Positions 7,742-16,497 of a stretch of 64,000 nucleotides of DNA are shown here, one piece after another. The position numbers and the translations under genes are program-made. Numbering within the stretch: the stretch's first letter is position 1; each line of letters opens with the position of its first letter. Below the pieces are notes generated by a model. That model had not been told where the DNA came from and did no database searches. It saw only the letters and a program-made list of their open reading frames with translations. The stretch is from the NCBI RefSeq assembly GCF_002741105.1, contig NZ_NIQU01000005.1, forward strand, positions 1 to 64,000, written 5' to 3'. The DNA comes from Pseudomonas sediminis (GTDB lineage Bacteria > Pseudomonadota > Gammaproteobacteria > Pseudomonadales > Pseudomonadaceae).

Positions 7742-8350
7742 ATGAGCAGTACAGAACAGGTGGAGAACGAGGGTAAGCGGAAGCGACCTGGAGGACGTTC
7801 CGCGGGTGTGGTTTCAGCGGTCTACGCGGCTACGCTGGAGATCCTCGAGGAAGGAGGATATGAGCGCCTGGAACTGCCAGAGGTGGCTGCTCGCGCAGGG
7901 GTCAATAAAACCACCGTGTATCGGCGTTGGCCGACAAAAGCTGAGCTTGTTCTCGATATCTCGTTGCTCCGCATGGAGCAAGAGGTGCCGCTCCCAGATA
8001 CTGGAACTCTACATGGCGATTTGAGCTCGCTACTCATTGCGGTGCATGCAGCCCTTGCATCCCCACTGATAGCAGGCTTAATACAGGCTGCAATTACTCA
8101 GAACAGGGATGTAGAAATGATCAAGCGGATGCGCGCTGAGTTCTGGGCTACGCGTTTTGCGGTAAGCGGTCAGCTTGTAGAGCGCGCAGTTGAGCGAGGT
8201 GAGCTACCCCCTGGCACTAGCCCTAGGCAGTTCCTGGAGCTCGCTTCTTCACCTCTGTTCTTTCGTGGGGTGATAACGGGAGAGGTGTTTTCGCAAGCAG
8301 AGATCACCGAAATCGCTCGTCGTACCATCTTGGCATTCAGCTCCCCATAA
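7742..8350 (+). CDS. TetR/AcrR-family transcriptional regulator
   Basis: The 202-residue protein has an N-terminal helix-turn-helix (GGYERLELPEVAARAGVNKTTVYRRW, about residues 37-62) followed by the usual all-helical ligand domain. The KTTVYRRWPTK recognition helix is of the TetR class. AAGGAGATCTGG precedes the ATG. It faces the DUF1302-DUF1329 operon across the palindrome at 7497, so it most probably represses that operon and itself until a small hydrophobic ligand binds. The C-terminal LASSPLFFRGVITGE is typical of the TetR_C_16/AcrR-like subgroup. Confidence 0.85.
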   Translation: MSSTEQVENEGKRKRPGGRSAGVVSAVYAATLEILEEGGYERLELPEVAARAGVNKTTVYRRWPTKAELVLDISLLRMEQEVPLPDTGTLHGDLSSLLIAVHAALASPLIAGLIQAAITQNRDVEMIKRMRAEFWATRFAVSGQLVERAVERGELPPGTSPRQFLELASSPLFFRGVITGEVFSQAEITEIARRTILAFSSP

Positions 8351-8450
8351 AATCACATGGCATCGCGCCGAGCATCTGGTTATGGCTGAAAGTAGCCTGA
8401 TCACAGCGGCGTCTTAACAGGACCATCTCACTGGGAAGACAACTCCTACA

Positions 8451-9263
8451 TCACTCGCTGGCGAGCCGCGCACAAATCATCGGTGCTGCGGCATACAGGC
8501 AGGAGTAGTGAGAAAGCCCCTCCATCCGCTCGACGCGCGCGTTGTTTGGGAGGCGCTCAGCCAGATACGCCGACATACCGAAGGGCGACCAGTTGTCCTC
8601 GGCACCATGCCATAGGCATACAGCTGCCTCGCAGGCGAAGGTGCTGGCTGACCAGGGATGGAGATATTGCTGTATGTCCCGCGTATAGCCGGTCGTACCT
8701 TGGGCAAAGCACCGTTGCAGTACCTGGCAGATAAGCGCTTTGAACTCTGGTGATTTCACCAGTTCCCGGTCTTGCCCCTGAGCGCTGGCGAACAGCATGC
8801 GAAACAGCAGCTGTGGCGCGCGTTTGGCCAGTAGCGCCTGCCACCTCACCAGCCACTGGAACAAACCTGGGTTGCGCTGGGCCAGCGAGAACACGGCCTT
8901 GCCGGCCATCTGATCGAGGAAGTCTCCACCATCCAGCGGGGCGGCGGCGGAAACCAGATGCAAGCTACGAATCTGGCCTGGCATGAGGGCAGCGACTTCC
9001 AAGGCTTCATGCGTGCCGAGGGAAAAACCGATGAAGTCGACCCGAGTACCTTGCACGGTCTCGCTGATCGCCTGGGCGATCTGTCGGTAGTAGTCAGCGC
9101 CGGTGATGGCGTGGTCGATGGCGAATCGGTCGAAGCAGAGAATGCGCAGGCCCTGCTCTCGGGCTGGCGCGTCGAATACGGAGGCCTCAGAAGGCGAGCC
9201 CGGCACCCCGTGGAAGTAAACGACCGGTTTGCCAGCCCGGTTTCCGTATTCCTTGAAGTCCAT
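8451..9263 (-). CDS. Alpha/beta hydrolase
   Basis: The 270-residue cytosolic enzyme has the alpha/beta hydrolase fold. The oxyanion-hole motif is YFHGVPGSPSEA (residues 16-27). The nucleophile elbow is GFSLGT with Ser81, the acid is probably the Asp in GAEDNWSP near residue 218, and the histidine is in GLSHYSC near 250. All triad residues are visible, so it should be an active esterase or related hydrolase; the substrate is unknown. It is convergent with the TetR-type gene and stands alone. A link to the DUF1302 cluster is possible but not shown. Confidence 0.85.
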   Translation of the reverse strand: MDFKEYGNRAGKPVVYFHGVPGSPSEASVFDAPAREQGLRILCFDRFAIDHAITGADYYRQIAQAISETVQGTRVDFIGFSLGTHEALEVAALMPGQIRSLHLVSAAAPLDGGDFLDQMAGKAVFSLAQRNPGLFQWLVRWQALLAKRAPQLLFRMLFASAQGQDRELVKSPEFKALICQVLQRCFAQGTTGYTRDIQQYLHPWSASTFACEAAVCLWHGAEDNWSPFGMSAYLAERLPNNARVERMEGLSHYSCLYAAAPMICARLASE

Positions 9264-9380
9264 CGCTAGTTCCGAGCAAAGTGGCGTTTCGGTCTTTTAT
9301 CACCACCTTGCTGAATACGCGCTAGGGCGAACTGCCGCATTGCCTTCTGGGTTCGAGCCCCGGAATGAACCGGGCTCGAT

Positions 9381-10466
9381 TCACGCCGGCAACCTGACCT
9401 TCTTCTTCGCCCCGAACAGGTTCCAGCTGGCCACGAACAGCGCCGCCACCAGCGGGCCGATCACGAAGCCGTTGAGACCCAGCAGGGAGAGGCCGCCGAG
9501 GGTGGAGATGAGGATCAGGTAGTCGGGCATGCGGGTGTCTTTGCCGACCAGAATGGGGCGCAGGATGTTGTCCACCAGACCGATCACCAGTACGCCGAAG
9601 GCGGTGAGGATGATCCCTTGCACCATGCTGCCACTAAGCATCAGGTAGATGGCCACTGGCGCCCAGATGATGCCGGCGCCGGCTGCCGGCAGCAGTGATA
9701 GAAACGCCATCAGCACGCCCCACAGCAATGGGCTGTAGATGCCCAGCGCCCAGAAGATGAAGCCACCGAGCGCGCCCTGTACGGCAGCGACCACTACGTT
9801 GCCTTTTACCGTGGCACGTACCACGCGGGTGAACTTGATCTGCAGGCGGCGTTTGGTGCTGCCGGCCAGCGGGATGGCGCCTCGGATTCTATGCACCAGA
9901 TCCTTGCCGTCACGCAGCAGGAAGAACAGCAGGTAGAGCATCACGAAGAAGCCGATGAAGAACTCGAAGGTGCCCTGGCCGATGGCGAACACCTTGGTCG
10001 CCAGGTATTGGCTGCCGGCCATGGCGCCCTTGGAGATCTGTTCGCGCAGGCCTTCGAGGTTGCTTATGCCGACGCGGTCGAGCTGTTCCTGGATCGACGG
10101 CGGCAGCATCTGGATGAAGCTGGTGACGTAGGCGCCGGTATCCAGCTCGCCCGATTCGAGCTTCTGGTACAGGGCGGTGCCTTCGGCCACCACGGCGGAG
10201 GTGATGAAGATCACCGGCAGAATCGCCACCAGCAAGCAGATGATCAGTGTCAGCAGGGCGGCCAGGTTGCCTCTGCCGCCAGTGCGCCGCAGCAGGCGCT
10301 CCTGCAGCGGTGCGAACACCACGGCGAGGACCATGGCCCAGAACACCGCGCCGTAGAACGGCAACAGTATCCAGAAGAAGGCGATGGTCACCAGGACGAG
10401 CAGCAGGATGAAGGCTTTCTGTTCGAAGGTCGGGTTCTGCATTTCGGGTTCGCCGGGAAGGGACAT
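9381..10466 (-). CDS. AI-2E-family permease
   Basis: The 361-residue inner-membrane protein has about eight helices: two near the N-terminus (FILLLVLVTIAFFWILLPFYGAVFW), a central soluble stretch with LDRVGISNLEGLREQ, and a cluster near the C-terminus. The start MSLPGEP is chosen because GGGGGA lies 10 bp upstream; the next ATG (MQNPTF) has no such site. The family name comes from TqsA, but members include ion and small-molecule exporters, so the substrate is open. Confidence 0.85.
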   Translation of the reverse strand: MSLPGEPEMQNPTFEQKAFILLLVLVTIAFFWILLPFYGAVFWAMVLAVVFAPLQERLLRRTGGRGNLAALLTLIICLLVAILPVIFITSAVVAEGTALYQKLESGELDTGAYVTSFIQMLPPSIQEQLDRVGISNLEGLREQISKGAMAGSQYLATKVFAIGQGTFEFFIGFFVMLYLLFFLLRDGKDLVHRIRGAIPLAGSTKRRLQIKFTRVVRATVKGNVVVAAVQGALGGFIFWALGIYSPLLWGVLMAFLSLLPAAGAGIIWAPVAIYLMLSGSMVQGIILTAFGVLVIGLVDNILRPILVGKDTRMPDYLILISTLGGLSLLGLNGFVIGPLVAALFVASWNLFGAKKKVRLPA

Positions 10467-10592
10467 GCCAGTTAGTCCCCCGATGCCCTGGCAAAGTGCC
10501 CACAAAGTTGGATTGGGCTTGTAGTCGCTCGCTTGGGGGGCTTGACAGCTCTGGGATACTGGAAGGCGTGAGGGCGATCATTCGACGGAGGC

Positions 10593-11303
10593 ATGGCCAT
10601 GCGTGATGAGGAAATCAAGGCGCTGTTCGATCAACAGGCGGCGGGCTACGACAAGCAATGGGCTGGGATGGCGCCGATTCGTCAGGCGCTGTATCTGCTG
10701 CTCGATGCGCTGTTCATCGACCTGCCGGCCGACGCGCGGATACTCTGCGTGGGCACTGGCACGGGGGCGGAAATCGCGCACCTGGCCGAACGCTTTCCGG
10801 GCTGGCGCTTCACTGCGCTCGACCCATCCGGAGCGATGCTTGAGGTATGCCGTCAGCGCGCGGAGCACGGCGGCTTTGCCGAGCGCTGCGACTTTCACGA
10901 GGGCTATCTGGATACGCTGGCGCCTGGGGCGGCCTACGATGGCGCGACCTGTTTTCTGGTGTCGCAGTTTCTGCTCGAGCCTGTGGTGCGTACCGGGTTC
11001 TTCGGCCAGATCGCGCAGCGCCTGAAACCTGGCGGGCTGCTGGCCAGTGTCGACCTGGCAGCGGATATCCAGTCGCCGGCCTATGAGGTATTGCTGCCAG
11101 GCTGGATGACGCTGATGGCTGCGGCCGGGGTCGATGCGCAGATGCTGGAGCGCGCGCGGGCAGCCTACGCCCGTGATGTGGCGGTGCTACCTACGCAGCA
11201 GGTGGCGGGTATCATCCAGGCCGCTGGTTTCGAGGCGCCGGTGCAGTTCTTCCAGGCCGGGCTGATGCATGGCTGGGTCAGCCGGCGCGAAGCCGATGTT
11301 TGA
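10593..11303 (+). CDS. Class I SAM-dependent methyltransferase
   Basis: The 236-residue cytosolic enzyme has motif I ILCVGTGTGAEIAHLA (about residues 50-65), the acidic ribose-binding end of strand 2 (FTALDPSGAML), and a post-motif III segment LKPGGLLASVDLA. GGAGG lies 4 bp before the ATG-GCC-ATG start; the second ATG is an alternative. The methyl acceptor is not evident. The gene is divergent from the AI-2E permease and convergent with the GFA gene. Confidence 0.85.
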   Translation: MAMRDEEIKALFDQQAAGYDKQWAGMAPIRQALYLLLDALFIDLPADARILCVGTGTGAEIAHLAERFPGWRFTALDPSGAMLEVCRQRAEHGGFAERCDFHEGYLDTLAPGAAYDGATCFLVSQFLLEPVVRTGFFGQIAQRLKPGGLLASVDLAADIQSPAYEVLLPGWMTLMAAAGVDAQMLERARAAYARDVAVLPTQQVAGIIQAAGFEAPVQFFQAGLMHGWVSRREADV

Positions 11304-11309
11304 GGGGCG

Positions 11310-11699
11310 CTACTCGTGACGCGTGCTGCGGTCGCGGTCGCCTGGGTAGTGGCGGTCGAAGGGCAAGGGCGGTAGCCAGGCTTCGCGGCGGATGGTCCAG
11401 AGTTCGTAGGAGGGGGTGAACTGGTTCGGTTCGTCCAGCGAGCCGACGTTGACTTCGATTTCATCCCCCGAGCGCGCGAACACCGGCGAGCCGCAGTGCG
11501 GGCAGAAGTGGCGGCCGGCGTACTGACCGGTTTCGCCCTCTACCTTTACCGCGTCCTGCGGGAAGATTGCCGAGGTGTGGAAGAGGGCGCCGTGGTGCTT
11601 GCGGCAGTCCATGCAGTGGCAGACGCCGACCCGATAAGGCTGGCCGCTGGTTTCGAAACGCACCTGGCCGCAGAGGCAGCCGCCGGTGAAGTGGGGCAT
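11310..11699 (-). CDS. GFA-family zinc-binding protein
   Basis: The 129-residue protein has the glutathione-dependent formaldehyde-activating (Gfa) fold. The zinc ligands are in GGCLCGQVRF (Cys8, Cys10), VCHCMDCRK (near residues 29-34) and FCPHCGSPVF (near 72-75). An open frame extends upstream of this ATG, but homology and an AGGAGAAC sequence just upstream support MPHFTGG as the start. Most relatives are not proven glutathione ligases, so only the fold and metal sites are secure. Confidence 0.85.
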   Translation of the reverse strand: MPHFTGGCLCGQVRFETSGQPYRVGVCHCMDCRKHHGALFHTSAIFPQDAVKVEGETGQYAGRHFCPHCGSPVFARSGDEIEVNVGSLDEPNQFTPSYELWTIRREAWLPPLPFDRHYPGDRDRSTRHE

Positions 11700-11809
11700 G
11701 GCGATGTTCTCCTGTTTCGTGTGCAGGGACTGAGAACATAGCAGGACGCTGACTCTGTAGAAGCCCGCATGCGGGCGATCCTGACAAGAGCATCGCCGCA
11801 AGCGGGCTC

Positions 11810-12175
11810 TTACGGTTTTGTATCGTTGCGCTCCAGTTCCTGCTCGATCTTGGCCCATTCCGCTTGCAGGGCGCGGCGCAGGTAGGCGATGAAGAGTTTG
11901 TCGCGCAGGCGACGCAGGGTGGAACTCCGTCGCGCCGCCTGGGCGTGCTCGATGGTTGCGCTGAGCCAGGCGCTGTCGAAGCCTGTCCAGATGGGTGGAA
12001 TGGGCGCGAGCATGTTGGAGTAGCACGCGGGCGCGACGTCCTGGTAGAAGGCGGCTTGTACGGTGGCGCGGTCGAAACCTGCCACCTGACGGGCGATGTA
12101 TCCGTAGTCGACTTCGTTGTCGACGAATACGTCTGACAGCGCCGACCACAGATGAATGCGTTCTTCGCGGGTCAT
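11810..12175 (-). CDS. Hypothetical protein (DUF7079-like)
   Basis: The 121-residue cytosolic protein begins MTREERIHLWSALSDVFVDNEV. It contains YGYIARQVAGFDRA and a proline-rich core MLAPIPPIWTGFDSAWL, a pattern I associate with small unknown proteins grouped as DUF7079. The C-terminal half is helical and charged. The start was set at this ATG since the longer frame upstream runs through the amidase promoter region and looks non-coding. Function is unknown. Confidence 0.65.
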   Translation of the reverse strand: MTREERIHLWSALSDVFVDNEVDYGYIARQVAGFDRATVQAAFYQDVAPACYSNMLAPIPPIWTGFDSAWLSATIEHAQAARRSSTLRRLRDKLFIAYLRRALQAEWAKIEQELERNDTKP

Positions 12176-12390
12176 AAGCCTGTTCTGCTCAATGCAGCGT
12201 AATTGGTGGCGAGACTGTAGTGGCTGGCGCGCGTTCTGGCCATTGGCGCGGGCTGCTGTGAAGGCCTGGTGGGATGTATCATCGGGCACATAGTTGCATG
12301 GCTGAATCTGCCCGTGAGCGTCGGCCGTGCACACGCTGTTTTCGTATCCGTGGCCGTAGACGCGGCCCGCCATCTGCGAGTGATGACACC

Positions 12391-14082
12391 ATGATCGAGG
12401 TAACCGAAGTTTCCATTGCCGAGCTGCGCGCCGCGCTGGAGTCCGGCCGCACCACGGCGGTCGAGCTGGTCAAGGCCTACCTGGCGCGAATCGACGCCTA
12501 CGATGGCCCGACCCGGCTCAACGCGGTGGTGGTGCGTAACCCCGACGCGTTGAAGGAAGCGGAGGCCTCCGATGCACGCCGCGCCCGTGGTGAAACCCTC
12601 GGCCCGTTGGATGGCATCCCCTACACCGCCAAGGACAGTTATCTGGTCAAGGGCCTGACGGCGGCCTCCGGCAGCCCGGCGTTCAAGGATCTGGTGGCGC
12701 AGCGCGATGCCTTTACCGTCGAGCGCCTGCGCGCGGCCGGCGCCATCTGCCTGGGCAAGACCAACATGCCGCCGATGGCCAATGGCGGCATGCAGCGTGG
12801 CGTTTATGGCCGCGCCGAAAGCCCGTACAACGCCGATTACCTGACTGCGCCGTTCGCCTCGGGCTCGTCCAATGGCGCCGGCACCGCGACCGCTGCCAGC
12901 TTCTCCGCGTTCGGCCTGGCCGAGGAAACCTGGTCCAGCGGGCGTGGCCCGGCGTCGAACAACGGCCTGTGCGCCTACACGCCATCGCGTGGGGTGATTT
13001 CGGTACGCGGCAACTGGCCGCTGACGCCGACCATGGACGTGGTCGTGCCCTACGCCCGGACCATGGCCGATCTGCTGGAAGTGCTCGACGTGGTGGTGGC
13101 CGATGATGCCGACACGCGTGGCGACCTGTGGCGTTTGCAGCCCTGGGTGCCGATCCCGCGGGCCTCCGAAGTACGCCCCGCGTCCTACCTGGCACTGGCG
13201 GCCAAGGCCGATGCACTGGCCGGCAAGCGCTTGGGTGTGCCGCGCATGTTCATCAACAAGGACGAAGCCGCCGGCACCAGCGAGAACCCGGGCATCGGTG
13301 GCCCGACCGGCCAGCGCATTCACACCCGGTCGACGGTGATCGCTCTGTGGGAAGCATCGCGCCAGGCGCTGGAAGCGGCAGGCGCCGAGGTGGTGGAAGT
13401 GGACTTCCCGCTGGTGTCCAACTGCGAAGGTGATCGCCCTGGAGCGCCGACTGTGTTCAATCGCGGCATCGTCACGCCGGAGTTCCTGCATGACGAACTG
13501 TGGGAGCTGAGCGGCTGGGCCTTCGACGATTTCCTGCGTGCCAACGGCGACCCCAAGCTCAATCGTCTGGCCGACGTGGATGGCCCGCAGATCTTCCCGC
13601 ACGACCCCGGTACGCTGCCAAACCGCGAGGGTGACCTGGCGGCGGGCATGGACGAGTACGTCAACATGGCCAAGCGCGGCATCAAACCCTGGGATCAGAT
13701 CGCCACGCTGCCTGATGGCCTGCGTGGCCTGGAGCACACCCGCAAGATCGATCTGGAAGACTGGATGGATCAACTGGGGCTGGACGCGGTGCTGTTCCCC
13801 ACCGTGGCCGACGTTGGCCCGGCGGATGCCGATGTGAACCCGGCCTCCGCCGATATCGCCTGGAGCAATGGTGTGTGGGTGGCCAACGGCAACCTGGCGA
13901 TCCGTCACCTGGGCGTGCCGACCGTCACCGTACCGATGGGCGTGATGGCCGATATCGGCATGCCGGTGGGCCTGACCTTCGCCGGCCGTGCCTATGACGA
14001 CTCGGTGTTGCTACAACTGGCGGCAGCCTATGAGGCCACCGGCAGCAAACGCCTGGTGCCACCGCGTACGCCAGCGTTGTGA
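12391..14082 (+). CDS. Amidase-signature family hydrolase
   Basis: The 563-residue enzyme is of the amidase signature family (Ser-cisSer-Lys triad). The lysine is Lys81 in PYTAKDSYLVKG, the cis-serine is in SGSSNGAGTA (Ser159/160), and the nucleophile is in EETWSSGRGPAS (Ser182 or 183). The GGS motif of GatA-type enzymes is replaced by WSSGRGPAS, so this is not the tRNA amidotransferase subunit but a stand-alone amidase of a subgroup shared with fungi. An upstream in-frame extension reads into non-coding composition; the ATG in GACACCATGATCGAG fits family length better. The substrate is unknown. Confidence 0.85.
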   Translation: MIEVTEVSIAELRAALESGRTTAVELVKAYLARIDAYDGPTRLNAVVVRNPDALKEAEASDARRARGETLGPLDGIPYTAKDSYLVKGLTAASGSPAFKDLVAQRDAFTVERLRAAGAICLGKTNMPPMANGGMQRGVYGRAESPYNADYLTAPFASGSSNGAGTATAASFSAFGLAEETWSSGRGPASNNGLCAYTPSRGVISVRGNWPLTPTMDVVVPYARTMADLLEVLDVVVADDADTRGDLWRLQPWVPIPRASEVRPASYLALAAKADALAGKRLGVPRMFINKDEAAGTSENPGIGGPTGQRIHTRSTVIALWEASRQALEAAGAEVVEVDFPLVSNCEGDRPGAPTVFNRGIVTPEFLHDELWELSGWAFDDFLRANGDPKLNRLADVDGPQIFPHDPGTLPNREGDLAAGMDEYVNMAKRGIKPWDQIATLPDGLRGLEHTRKIDLEDWMDQLGLDAVLFPTVADVGPADADVNPASADIAWSNGVWVANGNLAIRHLGVPTVTVPMGVMADIGMPVGLTFAGRAYDDSVLLQLAAAYEATGSKRLVPPRTPAL

Positions 14083-14100
14083 GGTGCCCCTGCGGCCCCC

Positions 14101-14530
14101 GTGGGAGGGGCTTTAGCCGCGACGGCTGCAGAGATCGTCGCCGCTGAAGCGCCTCTCACGGTTTGTGGTGCTCCACTATTCAGCGTGTAGGGCGGGTGCA
14201 ACCCGCCACTGCCATCTCGGCGGGTTTCACCCGCCCTACGACCCATAAATGGGAAAGGGGAGGCAGGTTGCATCGGTCTTGTGGGAGGGGCTTTAGCCGC
14301 GACGGCTGTAGAGATAGTCGCCGCTGAAGCGCCTCCCACGGTTTGTGGTGCTCCACGATACAGCGTGTAGGGCGGGTGCAACCCGCCACTGCCATCTCGG
14401 CGGGTTTCACCCGCCTTACGACCCATAAATGGGAAAGGGCAGGCAGGTTGCATCGGTCTTGTGGGAGGGGCTTTAGCCGCGACGGCTGCCGCTAAAGCGC
14501 CTCCCACGGTTTGTGGTGCTCCACGATTCA
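14101..14530. repeat. 180-bp tandem repeat made of REP-type palindromes
   Basis: The sequence GTGGGAGGGGCTTTAGCCGC recurs at 14101, 14281 and 14461, an exact period of 180 bp. There are two full units and a shortened third. Each unit holds two hairpins. One is the REP pair (TTTAGCCGCGAC... with ...GCGCCTCCCAC). The other has arms of about 20 bp (GTAGGGCGGGTG-AACCCGCC and its complement). The block fills the gap between the amidase and the convergent gspD gene and may act as a bidirectional transcription barrier. Confidence 0.9.
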
Positions 14531-14555
14531 GCGTGTTGCACCCAGCGCTCTACCT

Positions 14556-16493
14556 TTACTCTCGCAAATCCACCGCCGGTGCGCCCTGGCCATCGAACAG
14601 CTGGCTCGGGGTGCTGGGCAGGATGCTCGGGCGGCCGTTGCTGCCGTCGCCGAGGATGCGGATGTCGCTGTACTTCTTGCCCGACAGCGCAGCCAGGCCG
14701 GCGCCGTCACGTACCACGGTGGGCCGCAGGAACACCATCAGGTTGCGCTTGATGTGCGAGTCGCGGGTCGAGCGGAACAGCCCGCCAATCAGCGGAATGT
14801 CACCGAGCAGCGGCACCTTGGAGGTGGCCTGGGTGACGTCGTCCTGAATCAGGCCGCCGAGCACGATCACCTGGCCGTCGTCGGCGAGGATGGTGCTCTT
14901 GATCGAGCGCTTGTTGGTCACCAGGTCGACCGCCTGGGCGTTGAGCCCGGTGCTGGGAGCGAGGGAGGAGATTTCCTGCTCGATCTCCAGGCGCAGGGTG
15001 GCGCCTTCATTGATGTGCGGCGTGACCTTGAGGGTAACGCCGATGTCCTGGCGCTCGATGGTGGTGAAGGGGTTGCCGGCACCGGATGCGTCGGTGGTGT
15101 AGGAGCCGGTCTGGAACGGCACGTTCTGGCCTACGAGGATTTCCGCCTTCTGGTTGTCCAGGGTCAGCAGGCTCGGTGTGGACAGCAGGTTGCTCTTGCT
15201 GTTGGCCGACAATGCAGTGATCAGCGCGCCGAAGCGGTCGCTGCCGATGCCGATGATGGCGCCGTCGGGCAGGGTGGTGCCGTCGGGAATTTCGCCATCC
15301 TGCAGGATCTGCAGCACGGTGCCGACCGACAAGCCGGTGCCGCCGAAATTCACTCCACCCAGGCCGCCGGTACTGCCGCGTGCGTCCACCGCCCACTGCA
15401 CGCCGACGGCATCGGTGATGTCGCCGGAAATCTCGACGATGGCCGCCTCGACCATCACCTGTGCGCGCGGCACGTCGAGCTGGCGCACGATGTCTTCGAG
15501 AGTGGCCACCAGGTCCGGTTCGGCCAGCAGCACCAGCGCGTTGAGGCTCTCGTCGGCGCGGATGAGGATGTTCGACTGCTTGCCGGTGGTTTCGCCGTTC
15601 TGCTGGTTCTTCAGGCCTTCGGAGATTTCCCCGAGGGTTTCGGCCAGGGACTTGGCGTCGTTGTGACGCAGGCGAATCACCCGCGTGTTGGCCGAGCGGC
15701 TGGTGGGCGTATCCAGTGACCGGGCGAGGTCGGCCAGTTTGGCGCGGGCGTCCGGCGGGCCAAGCAGGATCAGGCGATTGGTACGCGCATCGGCCACCAC
15801 CTGGGTGGCGCTGGTGCCCTTGGCCTGGCCACGGGCGATGGCGGTGTTGAGCACTTCGGCCGCGTCCATCACCCAGGCGTTCTGCAGGGTGACCACGCTG
15901 AAGTCCTGTGCACCGCTCTGGTCGAGCTGACGCATCAGGTCTTCGATACGGGCGATGTTGGCGCTGCGGTCGCTGATGATCAGCGCGTTGGCCGAGGTGA
16001 CGGCGGCCAGGTGGCCGTATTGCGGCACCAGCGGGCGAATCAACGGGATCAGCTCGGCCACGGGCGCGTGCTGCACCTGGATCAGGCGGGTTTCCAGACG
16101 ATCCGGCGCCGGACGGCCGGCATCGGCTTCAGCCTTGGCCTCGGCGTTGGGCACGATGCGCGCTTGGTCGCCCTGGGTCAGCACGCTGAAACCATGGGTG
16201 GCCATGACCGAGAGGAACAGCTGGTAAACCTCGGACAGCCCCAGCGGCGTGCTCGACACCACGTTGACCTGGCCTTTCACGCGCGGGTCGACGACGAAGG
16301 TCTGACCGGTGATGCTGGCGATCTGGTCGACGAACTCGCGGATGTCCGCGCCCTTCAGGTTGATGGTCCAGCTTTCTTCCTGCTGGTTGGCGCTGGCCGG
16401 CACCTGCTGGATCTGCGCGAGCAGAGGCAGCGGTGCGGTGGCCAGGCCGGCGGCGAGGACGGCGAGGGACAGTCGGCTACGGAAAAAATGCAT
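14556..16493 (-). CDS. gspD: Type II secretion secretin GspD (XcpQ)
   Basis: The 645-residue outer-membrane secretin has a signal peptide (LAVLAAGLATAPLPLLAQ, cut near residue 26), then N0 (WTINLKGADIREFVDQIASITG), and N1-N3 repeats, each with the VIRLRHNDAKSLAE-type pattern. The C-terminal secretin domain includes VPLLGDIPLIGGLFRS near residue 575. It multimerises to form the outer-membrane channel through which folded exoproteins leave. It starts 5 bp after the gspC stop, so the two are one operon, transcribed away from gspE-M as in P. aeruginosa xcpPQ. The coding strand ends 26 bp from the tandem repeat. Confidence 0.95.
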   Translation of the reverse strand: MHFFRSRLSLAVLAAGLATAPLPLLAQIQQVPASANQQEESWTINLKGADIREFVDQIASITGQTFVVDPRVKGQVNVVSSTPLGLSEVYQLFLSVMATHGFSVLTQGDQARIVPNAEAKAEADAGRPAPDRLETRLIQVQHAPVAELIPLIRPLVPQYGHLAAVTSANALIISDRSANIARIEDLMRQLDQSGAQDFSVVTLQNAWVMDAAEVLNTAIARGQAKGTSATQVVADARTNRLILLGPPDARAKLADLARSLDTPTSRSANTRVIRLRHNDAKSLAETLGEISEGLKNQQNGETTGKQSNILIRADESLNALVLLAEPDLVATLEDIVRQLDVPRAQVMVEAAIVEISGDITDAVGVQWAVDARGSTGGLGGVNFGGTGLSVGTVLQILQDGEIPDGTTLPDGAIIGIGSDRFGALITALSANSKSNLLSTPSLLTLDNQKAEILVGQNVPFQTGSYTTDASGAGNPFTTIERQDIGVTLKVTPHINEGATLRLEIEQEISSLAPSTGLNAQAVDLVTNKRSIKSTILADDGQVIVLGGLIQDDVTQATSKVPLLGDIPLIGGLFRSTRDSHIKRNLMVFLRPTVVRDGAGLAALSGKKYSDIRILGDGSNGRPSILPSTPSQLFDGQGAPAVDLRE

Positions 16494-16497
16494 CGGT

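Noticed and set aside
12391..14082. GatA (Glu-tRNA amidotransferase subunit A)
   Set aside because: The GGS motif is replaced by WSSGRGPAS and there are no gatB or gatC neighbours, so it is a stand-alone amidase.
14101..14530. CRISPR-like regular repeats
   Set aside because: The period is 180 bp with near-identical units and no unique spacers, and no cas genes are present; it is a tandem duplication of REP-type palindromes.
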